A stretch of DNA of 64,000 nt, taken from positions 1-64,000 of the forward strand of contig DAOTJI010000003.1 in the NCBI GenBank assembly GCA_035448625.1, given 5' to 3'. Positions 16,719-25,238 of the stretch are shown here, one piece after another; position 1 is the stretch's first letter; the number at the start of each line of letters is the position of its first letter. Origin of the DNA: UBA8904 sp035448625 (GTDB taxonomy: Bacteria; Desulfobacterota; Syntrophia; Syntrophales; Smithellaceae). The notes below the pieces were generated by a model. It did no database searches. It saw only the letters and a list, made by a program, of their open reading frames with translations, and was not told the origin of the DNA. Position numbers and translations under genes: made by a program.

Positions 16719-17927
16719 ATGAAGACATGCGGCAGGATTTTACTTGCGTTGGGCATTCTGGCGCTGACGGCCATGGCGGGGCAGGCCATGGCCCAGACCA
16801 AAATCATCAAGGTCGGGGCGGCCATCAATCTGACGGGGCCCGCGTCGACCTGGGGGCAGTTTCACGAAAAAGGGCAGCGGGACTACTTCCGCTACGTCAA
16901 TGAGGTGAAAGGCGGCGTGTCCGGCTACAAAATTGAAATGATCACCATGGACACCGCCTACAAGGTGCCGGAGGCGCAGGCCGCCGTTCAAAAATTCATT
17001 CTGCAGGATAAAGTAGACATGATCGCCACATGGGGCGCGGGCGAAGGCCTGGCCGCGAAGCCCATCGTCCAGAAATACAAGATTCCGACGATCAACTATT
17101 CCACCAGCTGGGAGATTTTGGAAAAGCCCGTGGACTACATGTACCTGCCGTTCGGCAGTTATAAGATGGATTGTCAGGCGGTTCTTGAATACATCAAAGC
17201 CGTCCACACGGGTCCGGAGGCGCCGAAAGTCGGCCTGTTGACCTACAACAACGCTTACGGGCGTTCGATTCACGCGCCCAGCCGGGAATATGCGGCAAAA
17301 CTGGGAATTGAGCTGGTGGCCGTCGAGGAATTTCCGCCCAGGACCGTCGACCTCAATACGGAGCTTCTCCGCCTGCAGAAAAAAGGCGCCCGGTACGTTT
17401 TCATCCAGATGCTGCCCTCGACCATCATCACCGCCTTCAAAAGCGCGGACCGCATCCAATACAATCCGTTGTTTCTGGGGACCTGGACGTCCACCGACCC
17501 CGATTTCTTCAAGATGGGCAAAGGCCTCATTCGCGACCGCCTGGTGATGCAGTTCCCCGGCGGTTTGCCCTCGGACAAATCTAAAGGCATGGACGTGATG
17601 AGGGAATTGTGGAGGCGCTACAAAACGGTCAAGAGCTTTGACGCATCCTACTGGGAGGGCGTCGTCGTCGGCATGATCATGGAAAGGGCGTTTCAGCGAG
17701 CCTACGAAAAATCAAAGGCAATCAATCCCCAGACCGTCAACGCCGCGCTGGAATCCATGAAGAACGAAGATTTCGGCGGACTGGTGCCTGCGGTGAGCTT
17801 CTCAAAAGACAGTCACGAGGCCTCCTTCACCGCGCGCATGGTCAAAGTGCTGGAAAACGGGACGTATATTCCCTTGACAAATTTCTATGTTCCGGGAAAA
17901 GACAAAATCAAATTGCTGAAGAAATAA
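16719..17927 (+). CDS. ABC transporter substrate-binding protein, branched-chain amino acid (HAAT) family
   Basis: 402-residue periplasmic binding protein of the LivJ/LivK type (Peripla_BP_6). A signal peptide covers about residues 1-25 (ending QAMAQ). The mature protein opens with IIKVGAAINLTGPASTWGQFHEKG, the classic family start in which the ligand alpha-amino/carboxylate groups are bound. Family members bind branched-chain or aromatic amino acids, urea, amides or aromatic acids, so the ligand cannot be read from sequence. The Phe-codon leader upstream and two acyl-CoA ligases in the operon favour an aromatic amino acid or acid. A strong hairpin follows the stop, as is common after highly expressed binding-protein genes. 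Confidence 0.85.
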   Translation: MKTCGRILLALGILALTAMAGQAMAQTKIIKVGAAINLTGPASTWGQFHEKGQRDYFRYVNEVKGGVSGYKIEMITMDTAYKVPEAQAAVQKFILQDKVDMIATWGAGEGLAAKPIVQKYKIPTINYSTSWEILEKPVDYMYLPFGSYKMDCQAVLEYIKAVHTGPEAPKVGLLTYNNAYGRSIHAPSREYAAKLGIELVAVEEFPPRTVDLNTELLRLQKKGARYVFIQMLPSTIITAFKSADRIQYNPLFLGTWTSTDPDFFKMGKGLIRDRLVMQFPGGLPSDKSKGMDVMRELWRRYKTVKSFDASYWEGVVVGMIMERAFQRAYEKSKAINPQTVNAALESMKNEDFGGLVPAVSFSKDSHEASFTARMVKVLENGTYIPLTNFYVPGKDKIKLLKK

Positions 17928-17932
17928 GCGAA

Positions 17933-17971
17933 CGGCGCGGGAAGAACGGTTCGTCCGAAATTCCCGCGCCG
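17933..17971 (+). repeat. Stable intercistronic hairpin after the binding-protein gene
   Basis: Perfect 11-bp arms CGGCGCGGGAA (17933-17943) and TTCCCGCGCCG (17961-17971) enclose a 17-base loop. No T run follows, so it is not a standard terminator. A second smaller hairpin (ACGC.GTGT / ACACGCGT, 17976-17996) ends just before the GAGG ribosome-binding site of the next gene. Such structures after binding-protein genes usually protect the upstream mRNA and raise the protein's yield over the membrane parts. Confidence 0.7.
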
Positions 17972-18006
17972 AAAAACGCGGTGTCGCAACACGCGTCGAG
18001 GTGTTC

Positions 18007-18837
18007 ATGAAAGCATTCCGCAGCCGTCCGTCGATCATGGTGAACCGGCCCCAGGAGGATAAGAAAGCCGAACTGGAGGTTCGCAATCTGCGTCTGAGCT
18101 TCGGCGGCGTCGTGGCGGTTCGGGACGTGGATCTGTCCGTCCGCACCGGTGAGCTGATGGCGGTGATCGGCCCCAACGGAGCGGGGAAGACCAGTCTGCT
18201 CAACTGCATCACCGGCTTCTACCGCCCTCAGCAGGGCAGCATTCTTTTCAACGGCCGGGATATTACGCATCTGCACACGCACCAGCTGGTCGGCATCGGC
18301 ATCGGCCGAACGTTTCAGAACATCGAACTCTTTCCGGGCATGACGGTGCTGGCCAACCTGACGCTGGCCCGTCACATCCACTGCCGGTACAGCTTTTGGC
18401 GTTCTTTCCTCTATACGCCGTCCGTCCGCGAAGAGGAAATCCGCCACCGCCGGATTCTCGAAGAAATCATCGACTTTCTGGAGATGCAGTCCATCCGTAA
18501 GCAAACCGTCGGCTCCCTGCCGTACGGCATGATGAAGCGAGTGGAACTGGGGCGGGCGCTGGCGCTGGAGCCGCGGCTTTTGATTCTGGATGAACCGTTC
18601 GCGGGAATGAACCTGGAAGAAAAAGAGGATATGGTGCGATTTCTGCTGGAGCTGAACGGTCGATGGGGCCTCACGATGGTGCTGGTGGAGCATGACATGT
18701 CCATCGTCATGAGCATTTCCCGGCGCGTCATGGTGCTGAACTTCGGCGAGAAACTGGGGGAGGGCACTCCCGCGGAAATCGGCGCCAATCCAGAGGTCAT
18801 TAAGGCGTATCTCGGCGATGCACAGTCGCCGTCATAA
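18007..18837 (+). CDS. livG: HAAT ABC transporter ATP-binding protein LivG
   Basis: 276-residue ATPase. Walker A GPNGAGKTS is at residues 55-63 and Walker B LLILDEPF is in the middle third. The signature region reads LPYGMMKRVELGRALA, the LivG-type variant of LSGGQ. The C-terminal GEKLGEGTPAEIGANPEVIKAYLG block is diagnostic of LivG. The start was placed at ATG 18007, five bases after GAGG; a GTG six bases upstream and an ATG 30 bases downstream are alternatives. It is 16 bp upstream of the acyl-CoA ligase gene in the same operon. Confidence 0.9.
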   Translation: MKAFRSRPSIMVNRPQEDKKAELEVRNLRLSFGGVVAVRDVDLSVRTGELMAVIGPNGAGKTSLLNCITGFYRPQQGSILFNGRDITHLHTHQLVGIGIGRTFQNIELFPGMTVLANLTLARHIHCRYSFWRSFLYTPSVREEEIRHRRILEEIIDFLEMQSIRKQTVGSLPYGMMKRVELGRALALEPRLLILDEPFAGMNLEEKEDMVRFLLELNGRWGLTMVLVEHDMSIVMSISRRVMVLNFGEKLGEGTPAEIGANPEVIKAYLGDAQSPS

Positions 18838-18853
18838 AGAAGGGTGAAACGCT

Positions 18854-20782
18854 TTGGAAAAGGCAACCCCGGATTCAATCAAACCAAACCAGCTTACGCT
18901 GCCGCAGCTTCTGGCGGTCAACGCCGAAAAATACGGTGACACGAAGACGGCCATCCGGGAAAAAGCCTTCGGCATCTGGCAGAAGTACACCTGGAGCGAC
19001 TACTTTCATTATATGAAAACAACGGCGGCCGGCTTTGCCTCCCTGAACCTGAGGAGAGGCGACAATCTGTGCATGATCGTCAACAATTCCCCGGAATGGC
19101 TCTTTTCCGAACTGGCCGCGCACGCGCTGGGCGCGACGTCGCTCAATCTCTTCACTTCCTCCATCGCCGAAGAGCTGGCCTTTTCCATCGGGCGTGTCCG
19201 CTCCCCCCTGGTCGTTGTGCAGGACCAGGAGCAGGTGGACAAGCTTCTGGAAATGAGGGACAAGCTGACGCGGGTTCAATACGTCGTGTACGTCGATCCC
19301 ACCGGCATGACGTCGTATGAAAACGACCCCTGGCTCATCAGCTACGCGGCGCTTCTGGAGCGGGGCGAAAAATACCTGGCGGATCATTCGGGATTCATCG
19401 AGGAGGAAATCGGCAAAGGAAGGCCGCGGGACATTGCGGTCATGATCCAGACCTCCGGCACCACCGGCGTACCGAAAATCGCCATGCTGTCGCACCGGAA
19501 CCTGACCGCCATGGCTCTCCAGTGGATTGAGGCTTCGAACATTCAGCCGGAGGAAAACTGGATTTCCATGTCGCCGACGGCCTGGATCGTCGATCAGATG
19601 TGGGGCATGGGCGTGGCGCTCGCCGGCGCCATGACCATGAACTTTCCGGAAACGCCGGAAACCGTTCTGGAGGACTTCCGGGATATCGGGCCTTCCATGC
19701 TGATCACGGCCTCACGCTTCTGGGAAGACATGGCCTCCCGTATTCGCGTGAAAATCACCGATGCGGGCTGGCTCAAAAGGAAGCTCTTTTATCTTGGGGA
19801 AAGAGTCGGTAAAACGGTCGTCGAAAAAAAATTGCGCAAGGAAAGCATTTCCTGGCCGCTCGGTCTGTTGTACCGCTTCCTGACGCTCGCGATTTACAAC
19901 CCTTTGCTGGACCGTCTGGGCTGTTCCCGTTTTCACAGTGCGTTTACCGGCGGCCACCCGATCAGTCCCGACGTGATCGGCTTCTTCCGGGCAATCGGAC
20001 TGAACCTGAAGCAGTGCTACGGACTCACGGAATCCTGCGGGATTTTCCAGATTCAGCCCGACGACGAGGTCAAGCTGGAGACCGTCGGCAAGCCGCTTCC
20101 GAATACGAGGGTCAGGCTGGCCGAGGATCAGGAAGTGCTGGTCCAATCAGAGGCCAATTTCTCCGGCTATTACAACGACTACCAGTCCACGGAGGCGGCG
20201 TTTGAAAACGGATGGCTGAAAACCGGCGACGCGGGCTATATCGACGAAGACGGCCATCTGCTGATCATCGGGCGCAAGGAAGACATCATTCGCAACAAGA
20301 GCGGCGACGCTTTTTCGCCGGACTTCATCGAAACCAGGCTCAAGTTCAGCCCCTACATCAAGGAGGCGGTCACCTTCGGCGAGGCGCGGCCTTACATCAC
20401 GGCGATGATCAACATCGATCTGGGCAATGTCGGCAGCTGGGCGGAAGAAAGGATGATTCCCTACACGACCTATATGGATCTGTCCCAGCAGAAGGCCGTA
20501 GAGGAGATGATTTTAAAGGAAGTCCGCGAGGTGAACCGCCAGCTTCCCGACGTGATGAAGATCAGAAAATTCGTTCTGCTCTATAAGCTTTTGGATGCGG
20601 ACGACGACGAACTGACGCGCACCGGAAAAGTGCGCAGGCGATTCGTCTACGGTCTGTATATCAAAATCATTGAGGCGATGTACGGCGGGCTGCAAAGTGT
20701 GCCGGTGACGGGAAAAATCCGCTACCGCGACGGACGGATCGGCGAGATCGAAACCACCATCAACATTATCACCGTGGATTGA
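18854..20782 (+). CDS. AMP-forming acyl-CoA synthetase (long-chain fatty acid-CoA ligase type)
   Basis: 642-residue member of the adenylate-forming family. The P-loop-like motif TSGTTGVPK is near residue 205, the YGLTESCG motif near 395, and the GWLKTGDAGYIDEDGHLLIIGRKEDIIRNKSGDAFSP hinge region follows. It activates a carboxylic acid to its acyl-CoA with ATP; chain type is not determined. It starts with TTG at 18854 and is translated from a moderate AAGG site. Its position inside a Liv-type transporter operon, between the ATPase and permease genes, is a recurring arrangement in deltaproteobacteria and suggests the imported acid is trapped as a CoA ester. Confidence 0.9.
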   Translation: MEKATPDSIKPNQLTLPQLLAVNAEKYGDTKTAIREKAFGIWQKYTWSDYFHYMKTTAAGFASLNLRRGDNLCMIVNNSPEWLFSELAAHALGATSLNLFTSSIAEELAFSIGRVRSPLVVVQDQEQVDKLLEMRDKLTRVQYVVYVDPTGMTSYENDPWLISYAALLERGEKYLADHSGFIEEEIGKGRPRDIAVMIQTSGTTGVPKIAMLSHRNLTAMALQWIEASNIQPEENWISMSPTAWIVDQMWGMGVALAGAMTMNFPETPETVLEDFRDIGPSMLITASRFWEDMASRIRVKITDAGWLKRKLFYLGERVGKTVVEKKLRKESISWPLGLLYRFLTLAIYNPLLDRLGCSRFHSAFTGGHPISPDVIGFFRAIGLNLKQCYGLTESCGIFQIQPDDEVKLETVGKPLPNTRVRLAEDQEVLVQSEANFSGYYNDYQSTEAAFENGWLKTGDAGYIDEDGHLLIIGRKEDIIRNKSGDAFSPDFIETRLKFSPYIKEAVTFGEARPYITAMINIDLGNVGSWAEERMIPYTTYMDLSQQKAVEEMILKEVREVNRQLPDVMKIRKFVLLYKLLDADDDELTRTGKVRRRFVYGLYIKIIEAMYGGLQSVPVTGKIRYRDGRIGEIETTINIITVD

Positions 20783-20793
20783 GGAACCGGTTT

Positions 20794-21672
20794 ATGGATT
20801 TTTTTCTGCAACTGTTGGTGAACGGCGTCTGCATCGGACTGCTGTACGGCATTTCCGCGATGGGCTTCGTGATGATTTTCAAGGCATCCAGCGTGCTCAA
20901 CTTCGCCCACGGCGAACTGCTGGCGCTGGGAGCCTTCTTTTTTCTCACCCTGGTCACCTGGGGGAAGATCCCCGTGCCGGCCGCGTTCGTGCTGACGCTG
21001 GCCGGATGTTTTCTGCTGGGATTTCTGATTGAAAAGTTTTTCCTGAGGCCGCTCATCGGCGAGAAGCTGATCTTTGTCATCATGCTGACGGTGGGGCTTG
21101 CCGCCATGTTCAAGGGCCTCATTCTGCTCATCTGGGGCGGCAATCTGCACACCTATCCGGAGTTTCTCCCTGAATCGCTGGAGTTTCATCTGGGGTCGAT
21201 CTACATTGCGCCCGTGTATTCCGCCACGCTGATGATCAGCGTCGTGTTTCTGGTCCTCTTCGGCCTGTTTTTCAAGAAGTCGTCCCAGGGCATCTTCATG
21301 CGGTCGGTGGCGGACAACCAGAAAGCGGCCCTGTCGCTGGGCGTTCACGTCCGCCGCGTTTTCGCGCTTTCCTGGGCGATTGCCGCAATGGTGGCCTGCA
21401 TGAGCGGCATCGTTCTGGGCATCATCAACGGCGTGAATGTTCACGATCTGTCGGCCATCGGCCTGAAGGTCTTTCCCGTCGTGATTCTGGGAGGCCTGGA
21501 CAGCATCGGCGGAGCCATCATCGGCGGCATCATCATCGGCCTTCTGGAAACCTTCACCGGCGGCTACCTGTCCCCGTCGTTGAGAGACGTGGTTCCCTAT
21601 ATCGTGCTGGTCTTCATCTTGATGGTGAAGCCTTACGGTCTGTTCGGCCTGGTGGAGATTGAAAGAGTGTAA
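20794..21672 (+). CDS. livH: HAAT ABC transporter permease LivH
   Basis: 292-residue integral membrane permease with about eight hydrophobic segments. LLYGISAMGFVMIFKASSVLNFAHGELLALGAFF is the diagnostic LivH block, and the C-terminal loop with FPVVILGGLDSIGGAIIGGIIIGLLE is the conserved coupling region. The start was set at ATG 20794, eight bases after GAGGA; a TTG 15 bases upstream would overlap the ligase stop. It is followed by livM with 1 bp between the stop and the next ATG. Confidence 0.9.
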   Translation: MDFFLQLLVNGVCIGLLYGISAMGFVMIFKASSVLNFAHGELLALGAFFFLTLVTWGKIPVPAAFVLTLAGCFLLGFLIEKFFLRPLIGEKLIFVIMLTVGLAAMFKGLILLIWGGNLHTYPEFLPESLEFHLGSIYIAPVYSATLMISVVFLVLFGLFFKKSSQGIFMRSVADNQKAALSLGVHVRRVFALSWAIAAMVACMSGIVLGIINGVNVHDLSAIGLKVFPVVILGGLDSIGGAIIGGIIIGLLETFTGGYLSPSLRDVVPYIVLVFILMVKPYGLFGLVEIERV

Positions 21673-21673
21673 T

Positions 21674-22744
21674 ATGAAGAAACCATCGTTTCATCCCTGC
21701 GGGAATTTCCGCGAAACCTACGCCGAGGAGCTGGCGATTTTCGACACCTGGTTCGGCCGGGTGAGCCTGCTGGTCTTCCTGCTTCTGCTGTTCGGACTTG
21801 CGCCGTTTCTCCTGGACCGCTACCTGCTGTATATTCTGAACAGCATCGGGATCATGGCGATTGCCGCCGTCGGCCTCAATATTCTGATCGGCTACACCGG
21901 GCAGATCTCGCTGGGACACGGCGCGTTTTTCGGCGTGGGCGCCTACGCGGGGGCGATTCTGGCCACGCGCCTGAACCTGCCGTTCTTCGTCTGCATCCCC
22001 GCCGCGGGATTGATCACCGCCATGGTCGGCATGATTTTCGGCATTCCTTCAGGACGCCTCAAGGGGCTTTACCTGACGATCGCCACGCTGGCCGGCCAGT
22101 TCATCATCGAATATGTTCTGATCCAGTGGGAAAGTCTGACCAAGGGAACGATGGGGATCACGCTGCCGGAGCCGCAGGTTCTGGGGATCAACATCGCCGG
22201 GGACAAGGCCTTTTTCTTTCTGATTTTCACCTGCCTGGTGTGCATGACCTGGTTTGCGGTCAACATCATGCGCAGCAAATACGGGCGGGCGTTCATCGCC
22301 ATTCGTGACAACGACCGCGCGGCGGAGGGGATGGGCATTCCGATTTTCCGCTACAAGCTTCTGTCATTTGCCATCAGCTCTTTTTACGCGGGTTTCGCCG
22401 GTTCCCTCTGGGCCTACTACATGGTCAGCATTACGACGGAGCCCTTCAACCTCGCGCTGTCCGTGGAATTCATCGCCATGGTCATCATCGGCGGCATGGG
22501 CAATATCCCCGGGGCGATTTTCGGCGCAACCTTCATCACGGTGTTGAACGAACTTTTGCGCTTCGCGACGGGCGCCCTGATGAACGTCGGATGGATTGCC
22601 GGACTGGGGCTGAACATGGCGCCGCTTCGCGAATTTGTTTTCGGACTGGCGATTGTGCTGTTCATTTTACTGGAACCCAAGGGGCTGGCGGAGTTGTGGC
22701 GCATTGTGCGCTCCAGCTTCCGGCTCTGGCCGTTCTCGTATTAG
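21674..22744 (+). CDS. livM: HAAT ABC transporter permease LivM
   Basis: 356-residue second permease of the importer. A family-typical soluble N-terminus of about 30 residues is followed by about nine to ten hydrophobic segments. LNILIGYTGQISLGHGAFFGVGAYAGAIL is the LivM hallmark, and AVEGMGI-like RAAEGMGIPIFRYKLLSFAISSFYAG plus FIAMVIIGGMGNIPGAIFGA form the coupling region. The ATG at 21674 follows the livH stop directly, with only a weak ribosome-binding site, so translation is probably coupled. An 83-bp gap rich in inverted repeats separates it from livF. Confidence 0.9.
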   Translation: MKKPSFHPCGNFRETYAEELAIFDTWFGRVSLLVFLLLLFGLAPFLLDRYLLYILNSIGIMAIAAVGLNILIGYTGQISLGHGAFFGVGAYAGAILATRLNLPFFVCIPAAGLITAMVGMIFGIPSGRLKGLYLTIATLAGQFIIEYVLIQWESLTKGTMGITLPEPQVLGINIAGDKAFFFLIFTCLVCMTWFAVNIMRSKYGRAFIAIRDNDRAAEGMGIPIFRYKLLSFAISSFYAGFAGSLWAYYMVSITTEPFNLALSVEFIAMVIIGGMGNIPGAIFGATFITVLNELLRFATGALMNVGWIAGLGLNMAPLREFVFGLAIVLFILLEPKGLAELWRIVRSSFRLWPFSY

Positions 22745-22812
22745 AAAATCAAGAAATATTTCTGCTTTTTCAGCAGAGACATTTCGCAGATTTTCTCATC
22801 CCGCATGGCGGG
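22743..22812 (+). repeat. Nested inverted repeats between livM and livF
   Basis: An outer 8-bp repeat AGAAAATC (22743-22750) / GATTTTCT (22789-22796) encloses a 12-base perfect palindrome AGAAATATTTCT (22752-22763) and a CTGCT/AGCAG hairpin (22762-22776). A further CCCGC-ATG-GCGGG hairpin (22800-22812) follows and ends just before the livF ribosome-binding site. As RNA this would be a compact folded spacer, plausibly a processing or stability element. It is not followed by a T run. Confidence 0.55.
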
Positions 22813-22827
22813 GTTAGGATAAAAAGC

Positions 22828-23628
22828 ATGGGAGACATTCTTTTACAGCTCAACAATATTTCCGTTGTGTATTCCGACGTGATTCAGGTGCTCAAAGGCG
22901 TGTCGCTATCGGTTGCGCGCGGACATATCGTGTCGCTTCTCGGCAGCAACGGAGCGGGAAAAACCACGACACTCAAGGCGATTTCCGGCCTTTTGAAGCC
23001 GGAAAACGGGGAAGTCACCGACGGCGACATTATTTTCAACGGAGTGAACATTCAAAATCAAGCACCCGAATTCATCACCCGCCAGGGCGTCATTCAGGTG
23101 CTGGAAGGCCGCCAGCCTTTCAAATATCTGACCATCGAGGAAAATCTGCGCGTCGGAACCGCCACCCGGCCGGGCAAACCCTATAAAGAAGATCTCGAAA
23201 TGGTTTATCGTTATTTTCCGGCGCTGGTGAAAAGAAAGAAGGCGCTGGCCGGGTACTGCAGCGGCGGGGAGCTGCAGATGCTGGTCATCGGCCGGGCGCT
23301 GATGGCGCATCCGCAGCTTCTGATGCTGGACGAGCCTTCGCTCGGCCTTGCTCCGCTGGTGGTGCAGGAAATCTTCCGCATCATCCAGAAGATCAATGAA
23401 GAGCACGGGACTACCATTGTCCTGGTGGAGCAGAACGCCAACATGGCGCTGCAGGTCGCGCATTACGGCTATGTGATGGAAAACGGCAAAATCGTCATGG
23501 AAGGCACGGCCCGCGAGCTTGCCGACAACCCGGATGTCAAAGAATTTTACCTGGGGCTGGCCGCCTCGGGTATCGCCAAATCCTATAAGGACGTCAAATC
23601 CTACCGCCGCCGCAAACGATGGTTGTAA
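22828..23628 (+). CDS. livF: HAAT ABC transporter ATP-binding protein LivF
   Basis: 266-residue ATPase. Walker A GSNGAGKTT is near residue 38 and Walker B LLMLDEPSLGLAP near 170. The family-specific VQEIFRIIQKINEEHGTTIVLVEQNANMAL block is typical of LivF. The signature reads CSGGE, with Cys replacing the usual Leu or Phe before SGG. The C-terminal 25 residues are unusually basic (KDVKSYRRRKRWL) beyond the normal LivF end at YLG. The start was set at ATG 22828 after AGGA; the open frame upstream runs through livM in another frame. The ligase gene follows after 13 bp. Confidence 0.9.
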   Translation: MGDILLQLNNISVVYSDVIQVLKGVSLSVARGHIVSLLGSNGAGKTTTLKAISGLLKPENGEVTDGDIIFNGVNIQNQAPEFITRQGVIQVLEGRQPFKYLTIEENLRVGTATRPGKPYKEDLEMVYRYFPALVKRKKALAGYCSGGELQMLVIGRALMAHPQLLMLDEPSLGLAPLVVQEIFRIIQKINEEHGTTIVLVEQNANMALQVAHYGYVMENGKIVMEGTARELADNPDVKEFYLGLAASGIAKSYKDVKSYRRRKRWL

Positions 23629-23641
23629 AAGGGGAGGAACC

Positions 23642-24895
23642 ATGAAACGGTTGTATGATGAAAAAGAAGCGTGGAGCGTCGAAGAAAGAAAATCCCGGCA
23701 GGACAGGCGTCTGTCGCGCATGGTGAGACTGGGCTATCGGAAGTCGGCCTCCCTGAAAAAGATGCTCGACGACCATCGCATCGATCCCGCCCGAATCCGG
23801 ACCAGGGAGGACTTGGAAGCGCTGCCCGTCACCTCGCGGGAAAAACTGGTGGAAATGGAGATGCGCAAGCCGCCCTACGCGGGTCTGGAAAATCCTGACA
23901 TCGCCGTCGACCGCATTTTTACGTCTCCGGGACCGGTTTATGAGCCGCATTTATCCGAGACGGATTATCTCTGGGCGCGCGCTTTTTTCGCGGCGGGCAT
24001 CGGGCCGAAGGACATCGCGCTCAATGCCTTTTCCTATCATCTGGTGGCGGCCGGCCTCACGTTTCACAACGGCCTGCGCAAAGTCGGCGCGACGGTGGTT
24101 CCCTCCGGCACGTCTTCATCGCAGATTCAGGTTCAGCTCATCCACGACCTGAAAGTAACCGCCTATGTGGGGACACCGAGCTTTCTTATGTCCATCATCG
24201 AAAAATCCAGAGAAATTGGCTATGATTTCAAAAAGGATTTCCGGGTAAAGAAGGCATGCTTTGCCGCCGAGCCGCTCCTGCCTTCACTGAGAGAAAAATT
24301 TGAAAAAGAATTCGGCATCAGAACCTTCCAGATGTACGGCGCTACGGAAGTAGGGGACGTGGCGTATGAATGCAAGGCGAAATCCGGCTGGCACATCTGC
24401 GAGGAAACGATTGTGGAAATCGTCGATCCGGCAACGGGCAAAAACGTTGAGCCGGGTACACTGGGCGAAGTGGTTGTGACGCGCCTCAACGATATTTTCT
24501 TTCTGCTGCGCTTCGGAACTGGCGATTTATCCCGGCTCGTCACCAAAAAATGCTCCTGCGGACGGACTTCTTATCGTTTAGCGGGCATTGCGGGAAGGAT
24601 AGGCGATGCGGTAAAGGTGAGGGGGCTTTTCATCGCTCCCAGCCAGTTGAAGCTCCTTTCCGCCAGATTCGATAATATTCTCCTTCAGGCCGTGGTCGGC
24701 CGCAAAGGCCATGAAGACGTTTTAACGCTGCGCGTCGATAATTCGAATACACTAGTAAATACGGATAAATGGAAGAATAACTTCAAGAAGATATTTAAGG
24801 AATTGTGCACGGTCCGAATCGACGTTCTGGAAGTTGTGGAAAAAGGCGGAATCAAGCCGGACCAGAAGATGATCGTCGATTGCCGGACGTGGTAG
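23642..24895 (+). CDS. Phenylacetate-CoA ligase-like (PaaK family) AMP-forming ligase
   Basis: 417 residues resembling the PaaK branch of adenylate-forming enzymes. The N-terminus has LGYRKSASLKKMLDDHRIDPARIRTREDLEALPVTSREKL, the usual PaaK helical start. The central MYGATEVGDVAYECKAKSGWHI corresponds to the YGxTE motif, and the C-terminal half has FGTGDLSRL and IAGRIGDAVKVRGLFIAPSQL. The usual SSGTTG P-loop appears as FTSPGPVYEP, so the phosphate-binding loop is degenerate and activity on a standard acid is uncertain. Start at ATG 23642 with GGGGAGG upstream. It is the last operon gene and overlaps the convergent membrane-protein gene by 44 bp. Confidence 0.8.
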   Translation: MKRLYDEKEAWSVEERKSRQDRRLSRMVRLGYRKSASLKKMLDDHRIDPARIRTREDLEALPVTSREKLVEMEMRKPPYAGLENPDIAVDRIFTSPGPVYEPHLSETDYLWARAFFAAGIGPKDIALNAFSYHLVAAGLTFHNGLRKVGATVVPSGTSSSQIQVQLIHDLKVTAYVGTPSFLMSIIEKSREIGYDFKKDFRVKKACFAAEPLLPSLREKFEKEFGIRTFQMYGATEVGDVAYECKAKSGWHICEETIVEIVDPATGKNVEPGTLGEVVVTRLNDIFFLLRFGTGDLSRLVTKKCSCGRTSYRLAGIAGRIGDAVKVRGLFIAPSQLKLLSARFDNILLQAVVGRKGHEDVLTLRVDNSNTLVNTDKWKNNFKKIFKELCTVRIDVLEVVEKGGIKPDQKMIVDCRTW

Positions 24896-25229
24896 ACGAC
24901 ATTATATTTTTGCCGAGGCGATACGCGTCGATCGTCGAGCCGAGCCACAGCAATAAAATCACAATCACCAGACCCACTGCGAGATTCAGGTCGATTGCCT
25001 TGAGCGCACTCTCCATGCTTAGGAGACCTCCGGCCGTCCCGGCGCCTCGCGATAATGCCTCCCGGACCATCAGAAGGGCGACCTGAAAAATCATCCAGGC
25101 CAGAACCAGCGTTGCAGTCGCCGCCGGCACCAGAAAAGCAAGGCCTCTCCCATATCGTTTCAAATAAATCTGTCCGCCGCCCGGAATGAGAAGAAAACTG
25201 AACAGGGCGGCTCTGGTCGCTTGATCCAT
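24852..25229 (-). CDS. Small membrane protein downstream of recJ
   Basis: 125-residue protein with about three hydrophobic segments (residues 8-20, 28-58 and 82-100). The N-terminal PGGGQIYLKRYGRGLAF resembles the PGxGQxYxGxxxxG motif of small TM2/DUF5683-like membrane proteins. Its Ser/Arg-rich C-terminal 16 residues are encoded antisense to the end of the ligase gene, so the tail may be a recent read-through extension. It follows recJ on the same strand after 9 bp and is probably cotranscribed. Function unknown. Confidence 0.6.
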   Translation of the reverse strand: MDQATRAALFSFLLIPGGGQIYLKRYGRGLAFLVPAATATLVLAWMIFQVALLMVREALSRGAGTAGGLLSMESALKAIDLNLAVGLVIVILLLWLGSTIDAYRLGKNIMSSTTSGNRRSSSGPA

Positions 25230-25238
25230 GCCGATTCC

